Notes: a model not told the origin generated them from the sequence alone. DNA of 64,000 bases from Pseudomonadales bacterium (GCA_020062665.1 JAGUVW010000008.1:124001-188000); one strand, 5' to 3'. Counted from the stretch's first letter, positions 43,924 through 54,115 are shown. Translations and numbers: made by a program.

Positions 43924-45315
43924 ATGTCCAAAGCCTATCGAGTGCCAACACCTGTCGATGCCGTCGATCCCGGGCCGGCGCCGAGCAAAAAGTCTGCGCG
44001 CAAAAATGAAACCATCATCGTCGTCGGCAGCGGACCGGTGGGATTTCACTTCATCCAGGAACTGCTCAAGCGCAGATACCCAGGCAACATTCTGCTGTTT
44101 GGCGACGAGCCCTGGCGCCCCTACAACCGTATTCATCTGTCATCCCTGCTGGCGGGGGACATGCGTTACCAGCAGATCCTGCTGCCGGACGTCGACAAAA
44201 CCGGTTCCCGTTTCCGCTTTATCAACCGCCGCATCATGGCGCTCGATGTGCACGAAAAACTGGTGCGGGATGAGCGCGGCGGTGAACATCATTTTGACAA
44301 ACTGGTGCTGGCGACCGGCTCACGACCATGGCTGCCGCAGATCAAGGGGCTCGATCTGACCGGCGTCTATGTATTTCGCGATCTGAATGACGCGCAAAAG
44401 CTGTTGGCCCGCAGTGTGCGTACCCGCCGCACGGTCGTTGTGGGTGGCGGCCTGCTGGGAGTGGAAGCGGCCCGTGCCATGCAGCGCAACCATACCGACG
44501 TGGTGCTGGTGCATCAGGGGAATCGCCTGATGAACCGTCAGCTGGATTTTGAAGCAGGCGCGATCCTGAAACACTCACTGGAAGGTTACGGAGTTCAGGT
44601 GCTGCTCAATACTGGCGTGAAGGTGATTCTGGGCAAGCATGCAGTGACTGGCGTTGAGCTGCGTAACGGCAGCAAACTGGATTGCGACACCGTGATCTTC
44701 GCCACCGGCATTCAACCGAATGTGGAGCTGGCCCGTTACGCCGGCATCAAGGTGGGCCGTGGTATTCGGGTGGACGACACGCTCGGCACCAGTCAGGCGG
44801 ATATCTTTGCCGTGGGTGAATGTGTCGAACACCGCAACGAAGTCTATGGCGTGCTGGCGCCGGGGCTGGAGCAGGCCAGTATCCTGGCCAACCGACTCTG
44901 CAAGGGCGGCGCGGAATATCGCGGCTCCTTTGTCTCCGCCCAGCTGAAGGTGCTTGATCTGCCCGTGTTCACCATGGGCTGGATCGGCGACGAATACGAA
45001 AAGCAGATCGATGAAGTGGCGCTGTACCACGGCCCTCAGGGCGAATACCGCAAGCTGTTTCTGAAGCGAAGTGTGATCAAGGGCGTGGTGGCGGTTGGGG
45101 AGTGCCCGGAGCGCAGCCGTCTGCAGGATATGATCGCGCGGGAACGGATCGTCTGGCCCTGGCAGTTGCGCCGCTTTCGCCTGGAAGGGTTGCTGTGGCC
45201 CCGGCAGGATTCTCCCGACCTGCAGGGTTGGTTTGTCCGGTGCAGGCTGCCAATTGCGCTGGTGATGTTTGTGCTGCTGTCGGTGTTTTTGCTGCTTGTC
45301 CTGCCGGATCGATAG
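43924..45315 (+). CDS. NirB-like FAD/NAD(P)-dependent oxidoreductase with C-terminal membrane anchor
   Basis: Flavoprotein of the NirB N-terminal/rubredoxin-reductase type. The first Rossmann motif is IIVVGSGPVGFHF (about residues 32-44), the second VVVGGGLLGVEAARAM, and the third FAD contact SQADIFAVGECVEH. A Pro-rich, basic N-terminal extension of about 30 residues precedes the fold. The last 25 residues (LPIALVMFVLLSVFLLLVLPDR) form a single helix that would tether it to the inner membrane, which NirB lacks. The siroheme domain is missing. Length 463 residues. It lies 145 bases after the lipid cluster; a link to it is unproven. The electron acceptor is unknown. Confidence 0.82.
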   Translation: MSKAYRVPTPVDAVDPGPAPSKKSARKNETIIVVGSGPVGFHFIQELLKRRYPGNILLFGDEPWRPYNRIHLSSLLAGDMRYQQILLPDVDKTGSRFRFINRRIMALDVHEKLVRDERGGEHHFDKLVLATGSRPWLPQIKGLDLTGVYVFRDLNDAQKLLARSVRTRRTVVVGGGLLGVEAARAMQRNHTDVVLVHQGNRLMNRQLDFEAGAILKHSLEGYGVQVLLNTGVKVILGKHAVTGVELRNGSKLDCDTVIFATGIQPNVELARYAGIKVGRGIRVDDTLGTSQADIFAVGECVEHRNEVYGVLAPGLEQASILANRLCKGGAEYRGSFVSAQLKVLDLPVFTMGWIGDEYEKQIDEVALYHGPQGEYRKLFLKRSVIKGVVAVGECPERSRLQDMIARERIVWPWQLRRFRLEGLLWPRQDSPDLQGWFVRCRLPIALVMFVLLSVFLLLVLPDR

Positions 45316-45396
45316 GCCCGCCACCTGTCGGACTGGCGCTCATCCACCGTCCGGCGATCCATGATGTTCGCTGCCCGATGCCGCCCGGTGCGCCAG

Positions 45397-45425
45397 TTGG
45401 GAAGCCGCGCCAAATCCCCTATACT
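45397..45425 (+). promoter_or_regulatory. glnS: Promoter of glnS
   Basis: TTGGGA (45397-45402), a 17-base spacer and TATACT (45420-45425) lie about 57 bases before the chosen glnS start. Confidence 0.55.
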
Positions 45426-45481
45426 TACGCCCATTCCACGGCCGCCGGCCGCGTTTGTACAGTCGGGACATCCAAACACTC

Positions 45482-47152
45482 ATGAGCAAGCCAGACGTAA
45501 CCCCCCCCAGCCATTTCATCCGCCAGATCATTCGCAAGGACCTTGACGCCGGCAAGAACAGCGGCCGCGTTGCCACCCGTTTCCCGCCCGAGCCCAACGG
45601 TTACCTGCACGTGGGCCACGCCAAGTCGATCTGCCTGAACTTCACCCTGGCCCAGGAATTCGGCGGCACCTGCAACCTGCGCTTCGACGACACCAACCCG
45701 GAGAAGGAAAGCCAGGAATACATCGACGCCATCCAGCGCGACGTGAAGTGGCTGGGTTTCGACTGGAACGGCGCCGTGCGCTATGCCTCCGACTACTTTG
45801 ATGCGCTCTACAATTACGCGGTCGACCTGATCAAGCAGGACAAAGCCTATGTGGACGAACTCACCGCCGACCAGATCCGCGAATACCGCGGTACCCTGAA
45901 AGAACCCGGCAAGGACAGCCCGTTCCGCTGCCGCAGCGTGGAGGAGAACCTGGCCCGCTTCGAAGACATGCGCTCCGGCAAGCTGGAAGAGGGCAAGGCC
46001 GTGCTGCGGGTGAAGATCGACATGGCCTCGCCCAACATCAACATGCGCGACCCGGTGATCTACCGCATCAAGAAAGCCCACCACCACCAGACCGGTGACA
46101 AGTGGTGCATCTACCCCATGTACGACTACACCCACTGCATTTCCGACGCGCTGGAAGAAATCACCCACTCCATCTGTACCCTGGAATTCGAGGATCACCG
46201 CCCGCTGTACGACTGGGTGCTCGATCAACTCGACGTGCCCTGCCATCCGCAGCAGATCGAATTCGCGCGCCTGAACCTGAATTACACCGTCACCAGCAAG
46301 CGCAAGCTGAAACTGCTGGTGGATGAAAAATACGTCACCGGCTGGGACGATCCGCGCATGCCCACCATCGCCGGCATGCGGCGTCGTGGGTTCACGCCGG
46401 AATCCATTCGCACCTTCTGCGAGATGATCGGCGTCACCAAGAGCGATGGCGTGGTGGACGTGGGCATGCTGGAATTCGCCCTGCGCGACGATCTGGACAA
46501 GCGTGCCCCCCGCGCCATGTGCGTGCTGAATCCGCTCAAGGTCACCATCACCAACTGGGAAGCCGGCAAGCAGCAGATGCTCACCATCCCATCCCACCCG
46601 AAGGACGAATCTCTGGGCGTGCGTGAGATTCCCTTCACCCGCGAACTCTACATCGACCAGACCGACTTCATGGAAAATCCGCCCAAGGATTTCAAACGTC
46701 TGGTGCCGGGGGAAGAAGTGCGTCTGCGCGGTGCCTACGTGATCCGCTGCGACGAAGTGATCAAGGATGCCAATGGCAACGTGATCGAACTGAAATGCAG
46801 CCACGATGAAAACACGCTGGGTAAAAATCCCGAAGGCCGCAAGGTGAAAGGTGTGATCCACTGGGTGCCGGCGCAGGAGTCCGTGCCAGTGCAGGTGCGT
46901 CTGTACGATCGCCTGTTCAACAACGAAAGCCCGGATTCCGGCGACAAGAACTTCCTCGACTTCATCAACCCGAATGCGCTGGTGGTGGTGGACAACGCCC
47001 GCGCCGAGCCGTCGCTGGCCAAGGCCACCAGCACGATTGCCTTTCAGTTCGAGCGCGAAGGTTATTTCGTGAAGGATGACGCGGACAGCACCGGCGGCAA
47101 GCTGGTGTTCAATCGCACCATCACGCTGCGGGATACCTGGGGGAAGGGGTGA
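45482..47152 (+). CDS. glnS: Glutaminyl-tRNA synthetase
   Basis: Class Ic synthetase that charges tRNA-Gln. The HIGH-type motif is [16 protein letters not shown] and the KMSKS-type motif is TSKRKLKLL; the C-terminal beta-barrel anticodon domain follows from about residue 345. ATG 45482 is chosen over the first in-frame ATG (45455) because it gives the standard N-terminus MSKPDV...NFIR-like (here [12 protein letters not shown]). Length 556 residues (554 in E. coli). It ends three bases before the convergent DUF5924 gene. Confidence 0.97.
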   Translation: MSKPDVTPPSHFIRQIIRKDLDAGKNSGRVATRFPPEPNGYLHVGHAKSICLNFTLAQEFGGTCNLRFDDTNPEKESQEYIDAIQRDVKWLGFDWNGAVRYASDYFDALYNYAVDLIKQDKAYVDELTADQIREYRGTLKEPGKDSPFRCRSVEENLARFEDMRSGKLEEGKAVLRVKIDMASPNINMRDPVIYRIKKAHHHQTGDKWCIYPMYDYTHCISDALEEITHSICTLEFEDHRPLYDWVLDQLDVPCHPQQIEFARLNLNYTVTSKRKLKLLVDEKYVTGWDDPRMPTIAGMRRRGFTPESIRTFCEMIGVTKSDGVVDVGMLEFALRDDLDKRAPRAMCVLNPLKVTITNWEAGKQQMLTIPSHPKDESLGVREIPFTRELYIDQTDFMENPPKDFKRLVPGEEVRLRGAYVIRCDEVIKDANGNVIELKCSHDENTLGKNPEGRKVKGVIHWVPAQESVPVQVRLYDRLFNNESPDSGDKNFLDFINPNALVVVDNARAEPSLAKATSTIAFQFEREGYFVKDDADSTGGKLVFNRTITLRDTWGKG

Positions 47153-47155
47153 GGC

Positions 47156-48169
47156 TTACCTGACCTCAAACCGCACCACCCCAATCAACTGCCCACCTTC
47201 CGTCACCACCCGAATCTGCCAGTCCCCCAGGACCTGATCCGGGAACACAGTCTTGCGGGTCCAGGTGCGATAGCCCTGTTCCCGTCCGCCGCGAATCTTC
47301 AGCGCAATCCGATCCAGCTCAACACCCTCGTGCACCCAGACATGAAACACCTGCTCCGTCAGTCCACGGGGCGCGCGGATGGCGGTATAGGCGTACAGAC
47401 CATTCGCGCGCAGCTGGTCTTCTGGCAGTGATTTCACTTCGTCGCCCGGCGTGCGGTTCGTCGTGTCCATTGTTTGGGTCACATGTACGTCCGTCAGCCA
47501 CAGCGTGGCCGGCGGCACCCAGTAGCGGGCGAACCACAGTGTCAGCGCCAGCACGGCAATCACGGCGAGCAGTTTCAGCCAGCCCCACCAGCGCGTACCG
47601 CCGGGCAGTGCGCGGATCAGCGTGGGAACCGCCAGCAACACCGTGGCAGCGGTGGCGATACTGTAGGTTTGCAGCGTGGTGAGTTGCAGAATCACCGGCA
47701 GTGCCGTCAGCAGCACCGCGAACAACGCCAGGGTATGCAGTGCCATGAACAACAGTTGCCGCGCCGCCAGCCAGCGGTAATAAACCGGATCGATCACCGA
47801 CGCCAGCGCCGCCAGCCCCAGCACACCGATGAATACCGGCTGCCCGCTGTTCCAGGTGGTGGTGACGAAAAAAAACGGCAGCACAAAGAACAGGCTTTCC
47901 TGATGAATCACCTGGGTGATGTAGCGCAGCAGCGGCGGTGGAATATCGATGTTGAAACGGCGTGCGACCCGCTCTGTCACCAGATTTTCCACCATCAGCC
48001 ACAGCCAGCTGGCCAACAGGATGCCGGCGATGATGGCGGCGGAGCGGTTCTGCCGGTTCACCAGAAAAAAACTGGCCACGCCCATGGCAAAGCTGATCAG
48101 CGCCAGGGCGCGGGGATAGCGCTGGATAAAATCAATCAACGGGGTAAGGCGGGATTTGAATGCGTGCAT
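47156..48169 (-). CDS. DUF5924/DUF2914 membrane protein
   Basis: The N-terminal two thirds hold about six to seven membrane helices (for example ALISFAMGVASFFLV, AAIIAGILLASWLWLMV, LFFVLPFFFVTTTW). The C-terminal part is a soluble DUF2914 domain of about 110 residues (GLYAYTAIRAPRGLTEQVFHVW and GYRTWTRKTVFP). This fusion is known as the DUF5924 family in gammaproteobacteria. Function unknown. Length 337 residues. Its 3' end faces glnS with only three bases between the stop codons. Confidence 0.85.
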   Translation of the reverse strand: MHAFKSRLTPLIDFIQRYPRALALISFAMGVASFFLVNRQNRSAAIIAGILLASWLWLMVENLVTERVARRFNIDIPPPLLRYITQVIHQESLFFVLPFFFVTTTWNSGQPVFIGVLGLAALASVIDPVYYRWLAARQLLFMALHTLALFAVLLTALPVILQLTTLQTYSIATAATVLLAVPTLIRALPGGTRWWGWLKLLAVIAVLALTLWFARYWVPPATLWLTDVHVTQTMDTTNRTPGDEVKSLPEDQLRANGLYAYTAIRAPRGLTEQVFHVWVHEGVELDRIALKIRGGREQGYRTWTRKTVFPDQVLGDWQIRVVTEGGQLIGVVRFEVR

Positions 48170-48245
48170 GAAACCTGACAGGAAGAATGGCAGCCGGAGC
48201 GAAGGCCGCCATTATACGGAAACGGTTACGGCAATGTCGGCGGAA

Positions 48246-48707
48246 TCAGCGGTAACGTTGCTCCACCTTGCGCAGCGCCGCGCCGGACCCCCGCAAGGGT
48301 TCGCGAAACTCCGTGCGATCCGGCAGTCGCACCACCAGTTTCTTGCCTTTTTTCAGGCCCTCCCACTGGCGCACATCCAGATCGGTTTTCACCACCAGCT
48401 TGTCCGCCAGAATGTGGCCCTGGGCGGTGCGGTAATACTTGTCCACTTCCACCGCCACGTCGATGTAGGGGAACAGCTTGTCCTTGCGGTGCTTGTTGAG
48501 TTCGTCCAGCTGTTCAGCCTTGATGGGAATCACCAGGTGGCCCCAGGTGGAATCGTTGGGGGTTGCTGCCAGCCGCAGCTCCAGCTGGTGGGTGGGCGTC
48601 ACGGCCATCAGATCCCCGTCTTCCCAGCGGGTGACCCATTCACCGGCGGCCAGCACCGGCATTCCCAGACACAAGATAAAAGCAGCGAGCAGCGAGCGCA
48701 GGAACAT
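48246..48707 (-). CDS. Small exported protein of unknown function
   Basis: A signal peptide (FLRSLLAAFILCLGMPVLAAG, about 20 residues) precedes a beta-rich, charged domain of 130 residues with no recognised family. It starts at ATG 48707 (complement). It lies 76 bases upstream of the DUF5924 gene on the same strand and is divergent from the SRP RNA. Probably periplasmic. Confidence 0.65.
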   Translation of the reverse strand: MFLRSLLAAFILCLGMPVLAAGEWVTRWEDGDLMAVTPTHQLELRLAATPNDSTWGHLVIPIKAEQLDELNKHRKDKLFPYIDVAVEVDKYYRTAQGHILADKLVVKTDLDVRQWEGLKKGKKLVVRLPDRTEFREPLRGSGAALRKVEQRYR

Positions 48708-48790
48708 AAACGTCCTCGAAAAGTGATCCGACCAATGGTTTTAAGCGTAGATCAATCCCCCGACGCTAGCGGAAGCGTGCGCATAATGCC

Positions 48791-48819
48791 TTGAAACGCA
48801 GCACGAATTCGGGAATAAT
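48791..48819 (+). promoter_or_regulatory. ffs: Promoter of the SRP RNA gene
   Basis: TTGAAA (48791-48796), a 17-base spacer and AATAAT (48814-48819), five of six in each hexamer, followed by a GC-rich discriminator CGCGCC, typical of growth-rate-controlled stable RNA promoters. Transcription would start near 48826, about 32 bases before the mature RNA. Confidence 0.7.
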
Positions 48820-48857
48820 CGCGCCTCTTTTTGATGTCCAATGTTTCGACGCGCAAT

Positions 48858-48970
<113 letters not shown>

Positions 48971-49083
48971 AGTGTCCACCCCCCACAGCCTTTCCCCACT
49001 TTACCTTCCCCGGCGGTTTATCCCGGCCCGTTCCCGTATTACACTGAGCCACTTTGCAGCAGCGGCCAGCGAATTCAAAAAAC

Positions 49084-51120
49084 ATGAGCTATCAGGTACT
49101 TGCCCGTAAATGGCGCCCCCGAAACTTTCGCGAGATGGTGGGGCAGGAACACGTCCTCAAGGCCCTTATCAATGCCCTCGACCACGGTCGCCTGCACCAC
49201 GCCTACCTGTTCACCGGCACCCGTGGGGTGGGCAAAACCACCATCGCCCGCATCCTGGCCAAGTCCCTCAACTGCGAGGTGGGCATCAGTTCCGAACCCT
49301 GCGGCCAGTGCAGCGCCTGTGTGGAAATCAATGAAGGCCGTTTCGTCGATCTGATCGAGGTGGACGCCGCCTCCCGCACCAAGGTGGAAGACACCCGCGA
49401 GCTGCTGGAGAACGTGCAGTACGCGCCGACACGCGGCCGCTTCAAGGTCTACCTGATCGACGAAGTGCACATGCTGTCGGGCCACTCCTTCAACGCGCTG
49501 CTGAAAACCCTGGAAGAACCGCCGCCGCACGTGAAATTCCTGCTGGCCACCACCGATCCGCAGAAATTGCCCATCACCATTCTGTCCCGCTGTCTGCAGT
49601 TCAGCCTGAAGGCCATGACGCCGGAGCGCATTGTCGGCCACCTGAAAAAAGTGCTGGAAGCGGAGATGGTGGCTTTTGAAGAGCCGGCGCTGTGGCAACT
49701 GGGCCGTGCTGCCGACGGCTCCATGCGGGATGCGCTGAGTCTCACCGATCAGGCGATTGCGTTTGGCAGCGGCAAGGTGCAGGAAACCGATGTGCGCGCC
49801 ATGCTCGGCAGCATCGACCGGGAATATGTGTTCGGCATCATCGATGCGCTGGCGTCGGGGCAGGCGGAAACTCTGCTGAAAACCGTGGCCGACATGTCGG
49901 AGCAATCGCCGGATTACGCTGGCGTGCTGGCGGATCTGATTTCAACCCTGCATCGCATGGCGGTGGCGCAACTGGCGCCGGACGCGGTGGATGACAGCGA
50001 TGGTGACCGCAACCGGGTGCTGGAACAGGCTGCCCGTTTTGCGCCGGAGCAACTGCAACTGTTCTATCAGACTGCGTTGCTGGGTCGCCGCGATCTGCCA
50101 CTGGCGCCGGATTCACGCAGCGGTTTCGAGATGATTCTGCTGCGCATGCTGCTGTTCAAGCCCCAGGTGAGCCTGCCCCCCGCGACAGGGGCTTCTTCTG
50201 CGGGAAAGTCTGAACGCTCTGCTGCGGCAGGGCAGAGCGGTGCACCCGCCGCCGCGCAACCGGCGCCGGTGATGCAGGCGCAAATGATGCAGGATGACAT
50301 GCCTGCCCGAGCCCTGGGCAATGCGGGTTCCCATATGGATCAGATGCGGGCGTTGCTGGGTGGCGATGGCCGTGGTGCTGTTGCGCAAACGGGAATGGCC
50401 ACGGCGGCGGTTGCTGTGCCAGCGGCCGGTGCTAATGCTTCTGGAGCAAATGTGGTGGCCATGCCCGCGCGGGAAAATCCGCGCGTGACGCCCGTTGCCA
50501 CGCCCAAATCCGAAGCCCCCAAATCCCCGCCTTCCAGAGCGGATGCCTCCCCATCGGCTGCACCAAAATCAGAACCGCCGAAAACAGCGCCACCCAGATC
50601 CGAGCAGGCGAAACCTGCCTCCGTGGCCGAAACGCCGGCAGCCCGGCAAACCGCGCAAACCTCCAAGACAGCCGCGCAAGCGCCCAGGGCTGCTGCCGAA
50701 GTCGCAGCGGCCACCGCACCGAAAGCACCAATCCTGCTGGGCGACGAATGGGCCGACCTTGTCAACACCCTGGAACTCGACGGCCCCACCCGCAATTTCG
50801 CCCGTAATGCTTCGCTGGAGCAGAAAGAGGGCGACACCTGGCAGTTGTCCGTCAGCCCTCGTTTCGAAACCCTGTTCCGCGATGAACACCGCGCGACTTT
50901 GCAGAGCGCGATAGAAACCCGCACCGGCAACAGCGCCAAACTGAAAGTGAATTTCCGCGAGCCGGGCAAGCTCACGCCGGATCAACTGCTCGCCCAGCAC
51001 AAACAGCAGCGCAAGCAACAGGCCGTGGAACTGCTGCAGCAGGACGCCTTCGTGCAAATGTTGCAACAGCAGTTCGGCGCCACCCTCGACCTCAATTCCG
51101 TCACACCCACCGACGACTGA
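49084..51120 (+). CDS. dnaX: DNA polymerase III subunits gamma/tau
   Basis: Clamp-loader ATPase and replisome organiser. The AAA+ module has the P-loop [14 protein letters not shown], a zinc module ([16 protein letters not shown]) and the Walker [13 protein letters not shown]; domain III ends at about residue 370. A long Ala/Pro/Lys-rich linker leads to the tau-specific C-terminal domain (about 555-678). ATG 49084 gives the standard start [15 protein letters not shown]; the frame is open 30 bases earlier. No A AAA AAG frameshift heptamer was seen in the linker where E. coli makes gamma, so full-length tau (678 residues) is probably the main product. Confidence 0.96.
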   Translation: MSYQVLARKWRPRNFREMVGQEHVLKALINALDHGRLHHAYLFTGTRGVGKTTIARILAKSLNCEVGISSEPCGQCSACVEINEGRFVDLIEVDAASRTKVEDTRELLENVQYAPTRGRFKVYLIDEVHMLSGHSFNALLKTLEEPPPHVKFLLATTDPQKLPITILSRCLQFSLKAMTPERIVGHLKKVLEAEMVAFEEPALWQLGRAADGSMRDALSLTDQAIAFGSGKVQETDVRAMLGSIDREYVFGIIDALASGQAETLLKTVADMSEQSPDYAGVLADLISTLHRMAVAQLAPDAVDDSDGDRNRVLEQAARFAPEQLQLFYQTALLGRRDLPLAPDSRSGFEMILLRMLLFKPQVSLPPATGASSAGKSERSAAAGQSGAPAAAQPAPVMQAQMMQDDMPARALGNAGSHMDQMRALLGGDGRGAVAQTGMATAAVAVPAAGANASGANVVAMPARENPRVTPVATPKSEAPKSPPSRADASPSAAPKSEPPKTAPPRSEQAKPASVAETPAARQTAQTSKTAAQAPRAAAEVAAATAPKAPILLGDEWADLVNTLELDGPTRNFARNASLEQKEGDTWQLSVSPRFETLFRDEHRATLQSAIETRTGNSAKLKVNFREPGKLTPDQLLAQHKQQRKQQAVELLQQDAFVQMLQQQFGATLDLNSVTPTDD

Positions 51121-51136
51121 CCGCAAAGGTATCCCC

Positions 51137-51460
51137 ATGAAAAACCAAATGGGCGACTTGCTCAAGCAAGCGCAGAAAATGCAGGAACAAATGCAGAAGA
51201 TGCAGGAAGAGTTGGCCAAGGCCGAAGTCACCGGCGAATCCGGCGCGGGCCTGGTGAAAATCGTGATGACCGGCCGCCATGACGTGAAGCGCGTGCAGAT
51301 CGACGACAGCCTGCTGAAAGAAGACAAGGAAGTGCTGGAAGACCTGATTGCCGCTGCGGTGAACGACGCCGTGCGCAAGGTGGAGCAGAACAGCCAGTCG
51401 AAAATCGGCGGACTCGCTGCCGGCATGGGCATTCCGCCGGGCTTCAAGCTGCCGTTCTGA
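51137..51460 (+). CDS. YbaB/EbfC nucleoid-associated protein
   Basis: Small DNA-binding nucleoid protein. A Met/Gln-rich coiled coil ([21 protein letters not shown]) precedes the beta-sheet core ([19 protein letters not shown]). At 107 residues it has the family length. It lies between dnaX and recR, the conserved dnaX-ybaB-recR operon. Confidence 0.96.
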   Translation: MKNQMGDLLKQAQKMQEQMQKMQEELAKAEVTGESGAGLVKIVMTGRHDVKRVQIDDSLLKEDKEVLEDLIAAAVNDAVRKVEQNSQSKIGGLAAGMGIPPGFKLPF

Positions 51461-51469
51461 TTCGCGCCG

Positions 51470-52069
51470 ATGAGTTTCAGTCCGCTTACCCAGCAATTGA
51501 TCGAGGCGCTTACGTGCCTGCCCGGCGTCGGCCCCAAATCCGCTCAGCGGATGGCATTGCATCTGCTCGACCGCGATCGCCAGAAAGCCACTCGCCTGGC
51601 GGATGTGCTGAGCCAGGCCATGAGCAAAATCGGCCGCTGCCAGAAATGCCGCAACTTCACCGAAAATCCCGTCTGCCACATCTGCGCGCAAACCAGCCGT
51701 GATCCCGCGCTGCTGTGCGTGGTGGAAACGCCGGCGGACGTGATCGCCATCGAACAGGCGGGCACCTATCGCGGTTTTTATTTCCTGCTGCTGGGCCATC
51801 TGTCCCCCATCGATGGTATCGGCCCGGACGACATCGGCATCCCGCTGCTGGACGAACGGTTGGGGCAGGGCGAGGTGAAGGAACTGATCATCGCCACTGG
51901 CACCACGGTGGAAGGCGAGGCCACCGCGCACTTCATTTCCGAACTGGCGCGCAAACATGGCGTACTGGCCTCCCGCATCGCCCACGGCGTCCCCATGGGC
52001 GGCGAGCTGGAATATGTGGACAGCAATACCCTGAGCCTGGCATTGCGGGGGCGGCGGGTGATTGACTGA
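51470..52069 (+). CDS. recR: Recombination mediator RecR
   Basis: Works with RecFO to load RecA on gapped DNA. Helix-hairpin-helix near the N-terminus ([17 protein letters not shown]), a C4 zinc finger ([16 protein letters not shown]) and a TOPRIM domain ([15 protein letters not shown]). The 199 residues equal the usual length. It starts nine bases after ybaB. Confidence 0.96.
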   Translation: MSFSPLTQQLIEALTCLPGVGPKSAQRMALHLLDRDRQKATRLADVLSQAMSKIGRCQKCRNFTENPVCHICAQTSRDPALLCVVETPADVIAIEQAGTYRGFYFLLLGHLSPIDGIGPDDIGIPLLDERLGQGEVKELIIATGTTVEGEATAHFISELARKHGVLASRIAHGVPMGGELEYVDSNTLSLALRGRRVID

Positions 52070-52155
52070 ACCGACTACAATTCATCGTTACCGGCGGAGT
52101 GCGTTGCCCCGGCAACCAGTTTCCGCCGTTTGCCACACCTGGAAAGGAGCCCACC

Positions 52156-52701
52156 ATGAAATATCCCATCTTCTGCACCACCCTGCTGCTGTCTTCTTTG
52201 TCGCTGTCCGCCCCCATGGCGCAGGCCGATGATGTGGTCACAACCACCGAAAAGACCCTCGAACAACTGTCACCCGAACAACAGAAGAAGCAACTGGAGC
52301 AGGAACGCAAGCGCAAACAGGACACGCTGAAAAAGGACAAGGAAAGCTACGAGAAAAAGGCCAAAGATACCTACACAGACAAAACCCGTTCTGCTCCCCA
52401 GGGGCAGGCCTATGGCAGTTCGCTGATGACCGAGGACGAGCGCAAGGCGTTCAGCGAGAAAATGCGCTCAGCGGGTAGCGATGAACAACGCGAGCAGATC
52501 CGGCGCGAACATCACGAGGAAATGACCCGCCGCGCCCAGGAACGGGGGGTTACACTGCCGGAAGAGCCGCCAGCACAGCGGCAGAAAGGTAAAAAGAAGG
52601 GCTGGGATGACGACGGCACCAATCCCGGCAAGGGGCAGGGCGTCGGCAAGGCCAAGCCTGAACCCAAGGCCAAAGCCGATTCCAAGGGCAAGTTCTACTG
52701 A
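52156..52701 (+). CDS. Exported lysine/glutamate-rich protein of unknown function
   Basis: A Sec signal peptide (MKYPIFCTTLLLSSLSLSAP, cleaved about AQA-DD) is followed by a charged helical region. The second half holds the segment LMTEDERKAFSEKMRSAGSD and REHHEEMTRRAQERGVTLPEE, a repeat-like motif found in many small exported proteobacterial proteins of unknown role. The tail is Lys/Pro/Gly-rich. ATG 52156 has AAGGAG ten bases before it and gives the signal peptide. Length 181 residues. Confidence 0.65.
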   Translation: MKYPIFCTTLLLSSLSLSAPMAQADDVVTTTEKTLEQLSPEQQKKQLEQERKRKQDTLKKDKESYEKKAKDTYTDKTRSAPQGQAYGSSLMTEDERKAFSEKMRSAGSDEQREQIRREHHEEMTRRAQERGVTLPEEPPAQRQKGKKKGWDDDGTNPGKGQGVGKAKPEPKAKADSKGKFY

Positions 52702-52713
52702 TCTTCTGCCGGC

Positions 52714-52741
52714 GGCTGGCCGGGGATTGTCCCGGCCAGCC
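52714..52741 (+). terminator. Strong hairpin after the exported protein gene, probable terminator
   Basis: An 11-base-pair GC-rich stem GGCTGGCCGGG / CCCGGCCAGCC with a six-base loop lies 12 bases after the stop. There is no T-run behind it, so termination efficiency is uncertain. Confidence 0.5.
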
Positions 52742-52790
52742 CTGTCATCTTCAGGTCCGCCTCGTTGCTCTCTGTTAATGCATATTGCTA

Positions 52791-52808
52791 ACCAAGCAAG
52801 CGCTTGGT
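52791..52808. promoter_or_regulatory. TetR-type palindromic operator before the acyl-CoA dehydrogenase gene
   Basis: ACCAAGC-aagc-GCTTGGT is an 18-base palindrome with perfect 7-base arms, ending 37 bases before the ATG, where a promoter must lie. Palindromes of this size are typical for TetR regulators of fatty acid breakdown. Confidence 0.5.
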
Positions 52809-52845
52809 AAATTCGTGACATCAGCCACTGTCACGGACACCCTTC

Positions 52846-53991
52846 ATGCCTCCCTTCCAGCAATACTTCGGCGAAACCCAGAACATCGTGCGCCAGACCG
52901 TGCGCAAATTCGTCCAGCAGGAAATCACGCCGTTCGTGAACGAATGGGAAGAGGCCGGCGAATTGCCCCGTTCCCTCTACGAAAAGGCCGGCGCAGCGGG
53001 AATTCTCGGCATCGGCTACCCGGAGGAATTCGGCGGCAGTGGCTTTGATATCTTCACCAAGATCGCCGCCAGCGAGGAAATCATGGCCTGCGGTTCCGGC
53101 GGCGTGGCTGCCAGCCTGGGCTCCCTGGACATCGGCCTGCCGCCCATCGTCCACTGGGGCAGCCCGGAACTGAAACAGCGCATCTGCCCGGATGTGATCG
53201 CCGGCCGCAAGATCCAGTGTCTGGCCATTACCGAGCCAGGTGGCGGCTCCGACGTGGCCAGCCTGCGCACCCGTGCCATCCGCGACGGCGACCACTACAT
53301 CGTCAACGGCTCCAAAACCTTCATCACCAGTGGCGTCAACGCGGATTACTACACGGTGGCGGTGCGCACGGGCGGCGAGGGTTACGGCGGCATCAGTCTG
53401 TTGTTGATCGAGAAGGGCACGCCCGGATTCGTCGTCAGCAAGAAGCTGAAAAAGATGGGCTGGTGGGCCAGCGACACGGCTGAACTGTTCTTTCAGGATG
53501 TAAGGGTGCCGGTCGCCAACCTGATCGGCCAGGAAAATGCCGGCTTCTACGTGATCATGACCAACTTCCAGATGGAGCGCCTGAATCTGGCGGTGATGGC
53601 GAACACCACCTCGCAACTGGCCCTCAACGCCTGCCTGGACTACGTGCAGGAGCGGCAGGCATTTGGCAAGCCCCTGGCCAAATTCCAGGTGCTGCGCCAC
53701 AAACTGGCCGAGATGGCCACCCAGCTGGAAGCGTCGAAGGAATTCACCTACCGGGTGGCGGCCAAAATCGGTGCCGGCGAGTCGGTGGTGAAGGAAGTCT
53801 CCATGGCCAAGAACTTCGCCACCAGCGTCAGCGACCGGGTGACCTATGACGCCGTGCAGGTGTTCGGCGGCATGGGTTACATGCGGGAATCCCTGGTGGA
53901 ACGGCTCTACCGCGACAACCGCATCCTGGCCATCGGCGGCGGCACCTACGAAATCATGAACGAGGTGATTGCCAAGCAGATGGGGCTCTGA
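52846..53991 (+). CDS. Acyl-CoA dehydrogenase, isovaleryl/long-chain type active site
   Basis: FAD-dependent enzyme that introduces the alpha-beta double bond in acyl-CoAs and passes electrons to ETF. The FAD/substrate signature is CLAITEPGGGSDVASL, with QVFGGMGYMRE at the C-terminal domain. Where medium-chain enzymes carry the catalytic Glu before Gly-Thr (YEGT), this protein has GGGT. The base is instead likely Glu244 (FQMERLNLA), as in isovaleryl-CoA and long-chain dehydrogenases. Length 381 residues. ETF-QO, encoded at 31489-33141, would receive its electrons. The exact substrate is not decided by sequence. Confidence 0.92.
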   Translation: MPPFQQYFGETQNIVRQTVRKFVQQEITPFVNEWEEAGELPRSLYEKAGAAGILGIGYPEEFGGSGFDIFTKIAASEEIMACGSGGVAASLGSLDIGLPPIVHWGSPELKQRICPDVIAGRKIQCLAITEPGGGSDVASLRTRAIRDGDHYIVNGSKTFITSGVNADYYTVAVRTGGEGYGGISLLLIEKGTPGFVVSKKLKKMGWWASDTAELFFQDVRVPVANLIGQENAGFYVIMTNFQMERLNLAVMANTTSQLALNACLDYVQERQAFGKPLAKFQVLRHKLAEMATQLEASKEFTYRVAAKIGAGESVVKEVSMAKNFATSVSDRVTYDAVQVFGGMGYMRESLVERLYRDNRILAIGGGTYEIMNEVIAKQMGL

Positions 53992-54057
53992 AGCGCCCGC
54001 CTGGGTACCCGTCTCAGGGTTGCCAGTACCCGTTCAAAATATTCAACACCGCAAAAA

Positions 54058-54115
54058 TGAGATGATCAGGTAAAAATGTCTCGATTGTTATGAGATGATT
54101 ATTTTAATATGTCTC
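54058..54115. promoter_or_regulatory. Two tandem 25-base sites with 33-base spacing before the esterase gene
   Basis: TGAGATGAT-n9-ATGTCTC occurs at 54058-54082 and again at 54091-54115. The offset is exactly 33 bases, about three helix turns. Each unit is itself a TGAGA...TCTC inverted repeat. They lie in an AT-rich stretch 58-115 bases before the lipoprotein gene, a typical position for activator or repressor sites. Confidence 0.6.

Noticed and set aside
45425-46861. 478-codon minus-strand frame opposite glnS
   Set aside because: Antisense to the highly conserved synthetase; translation without recognisable domains.
49642-49651. AAAAAAG run in dnaX as a programmed frameshift site
   Set aside because: It lies near codon 187, inside the ATPase module, in the frame CTG AAA AAA GTG; a shift there would not make a gamma-like product.
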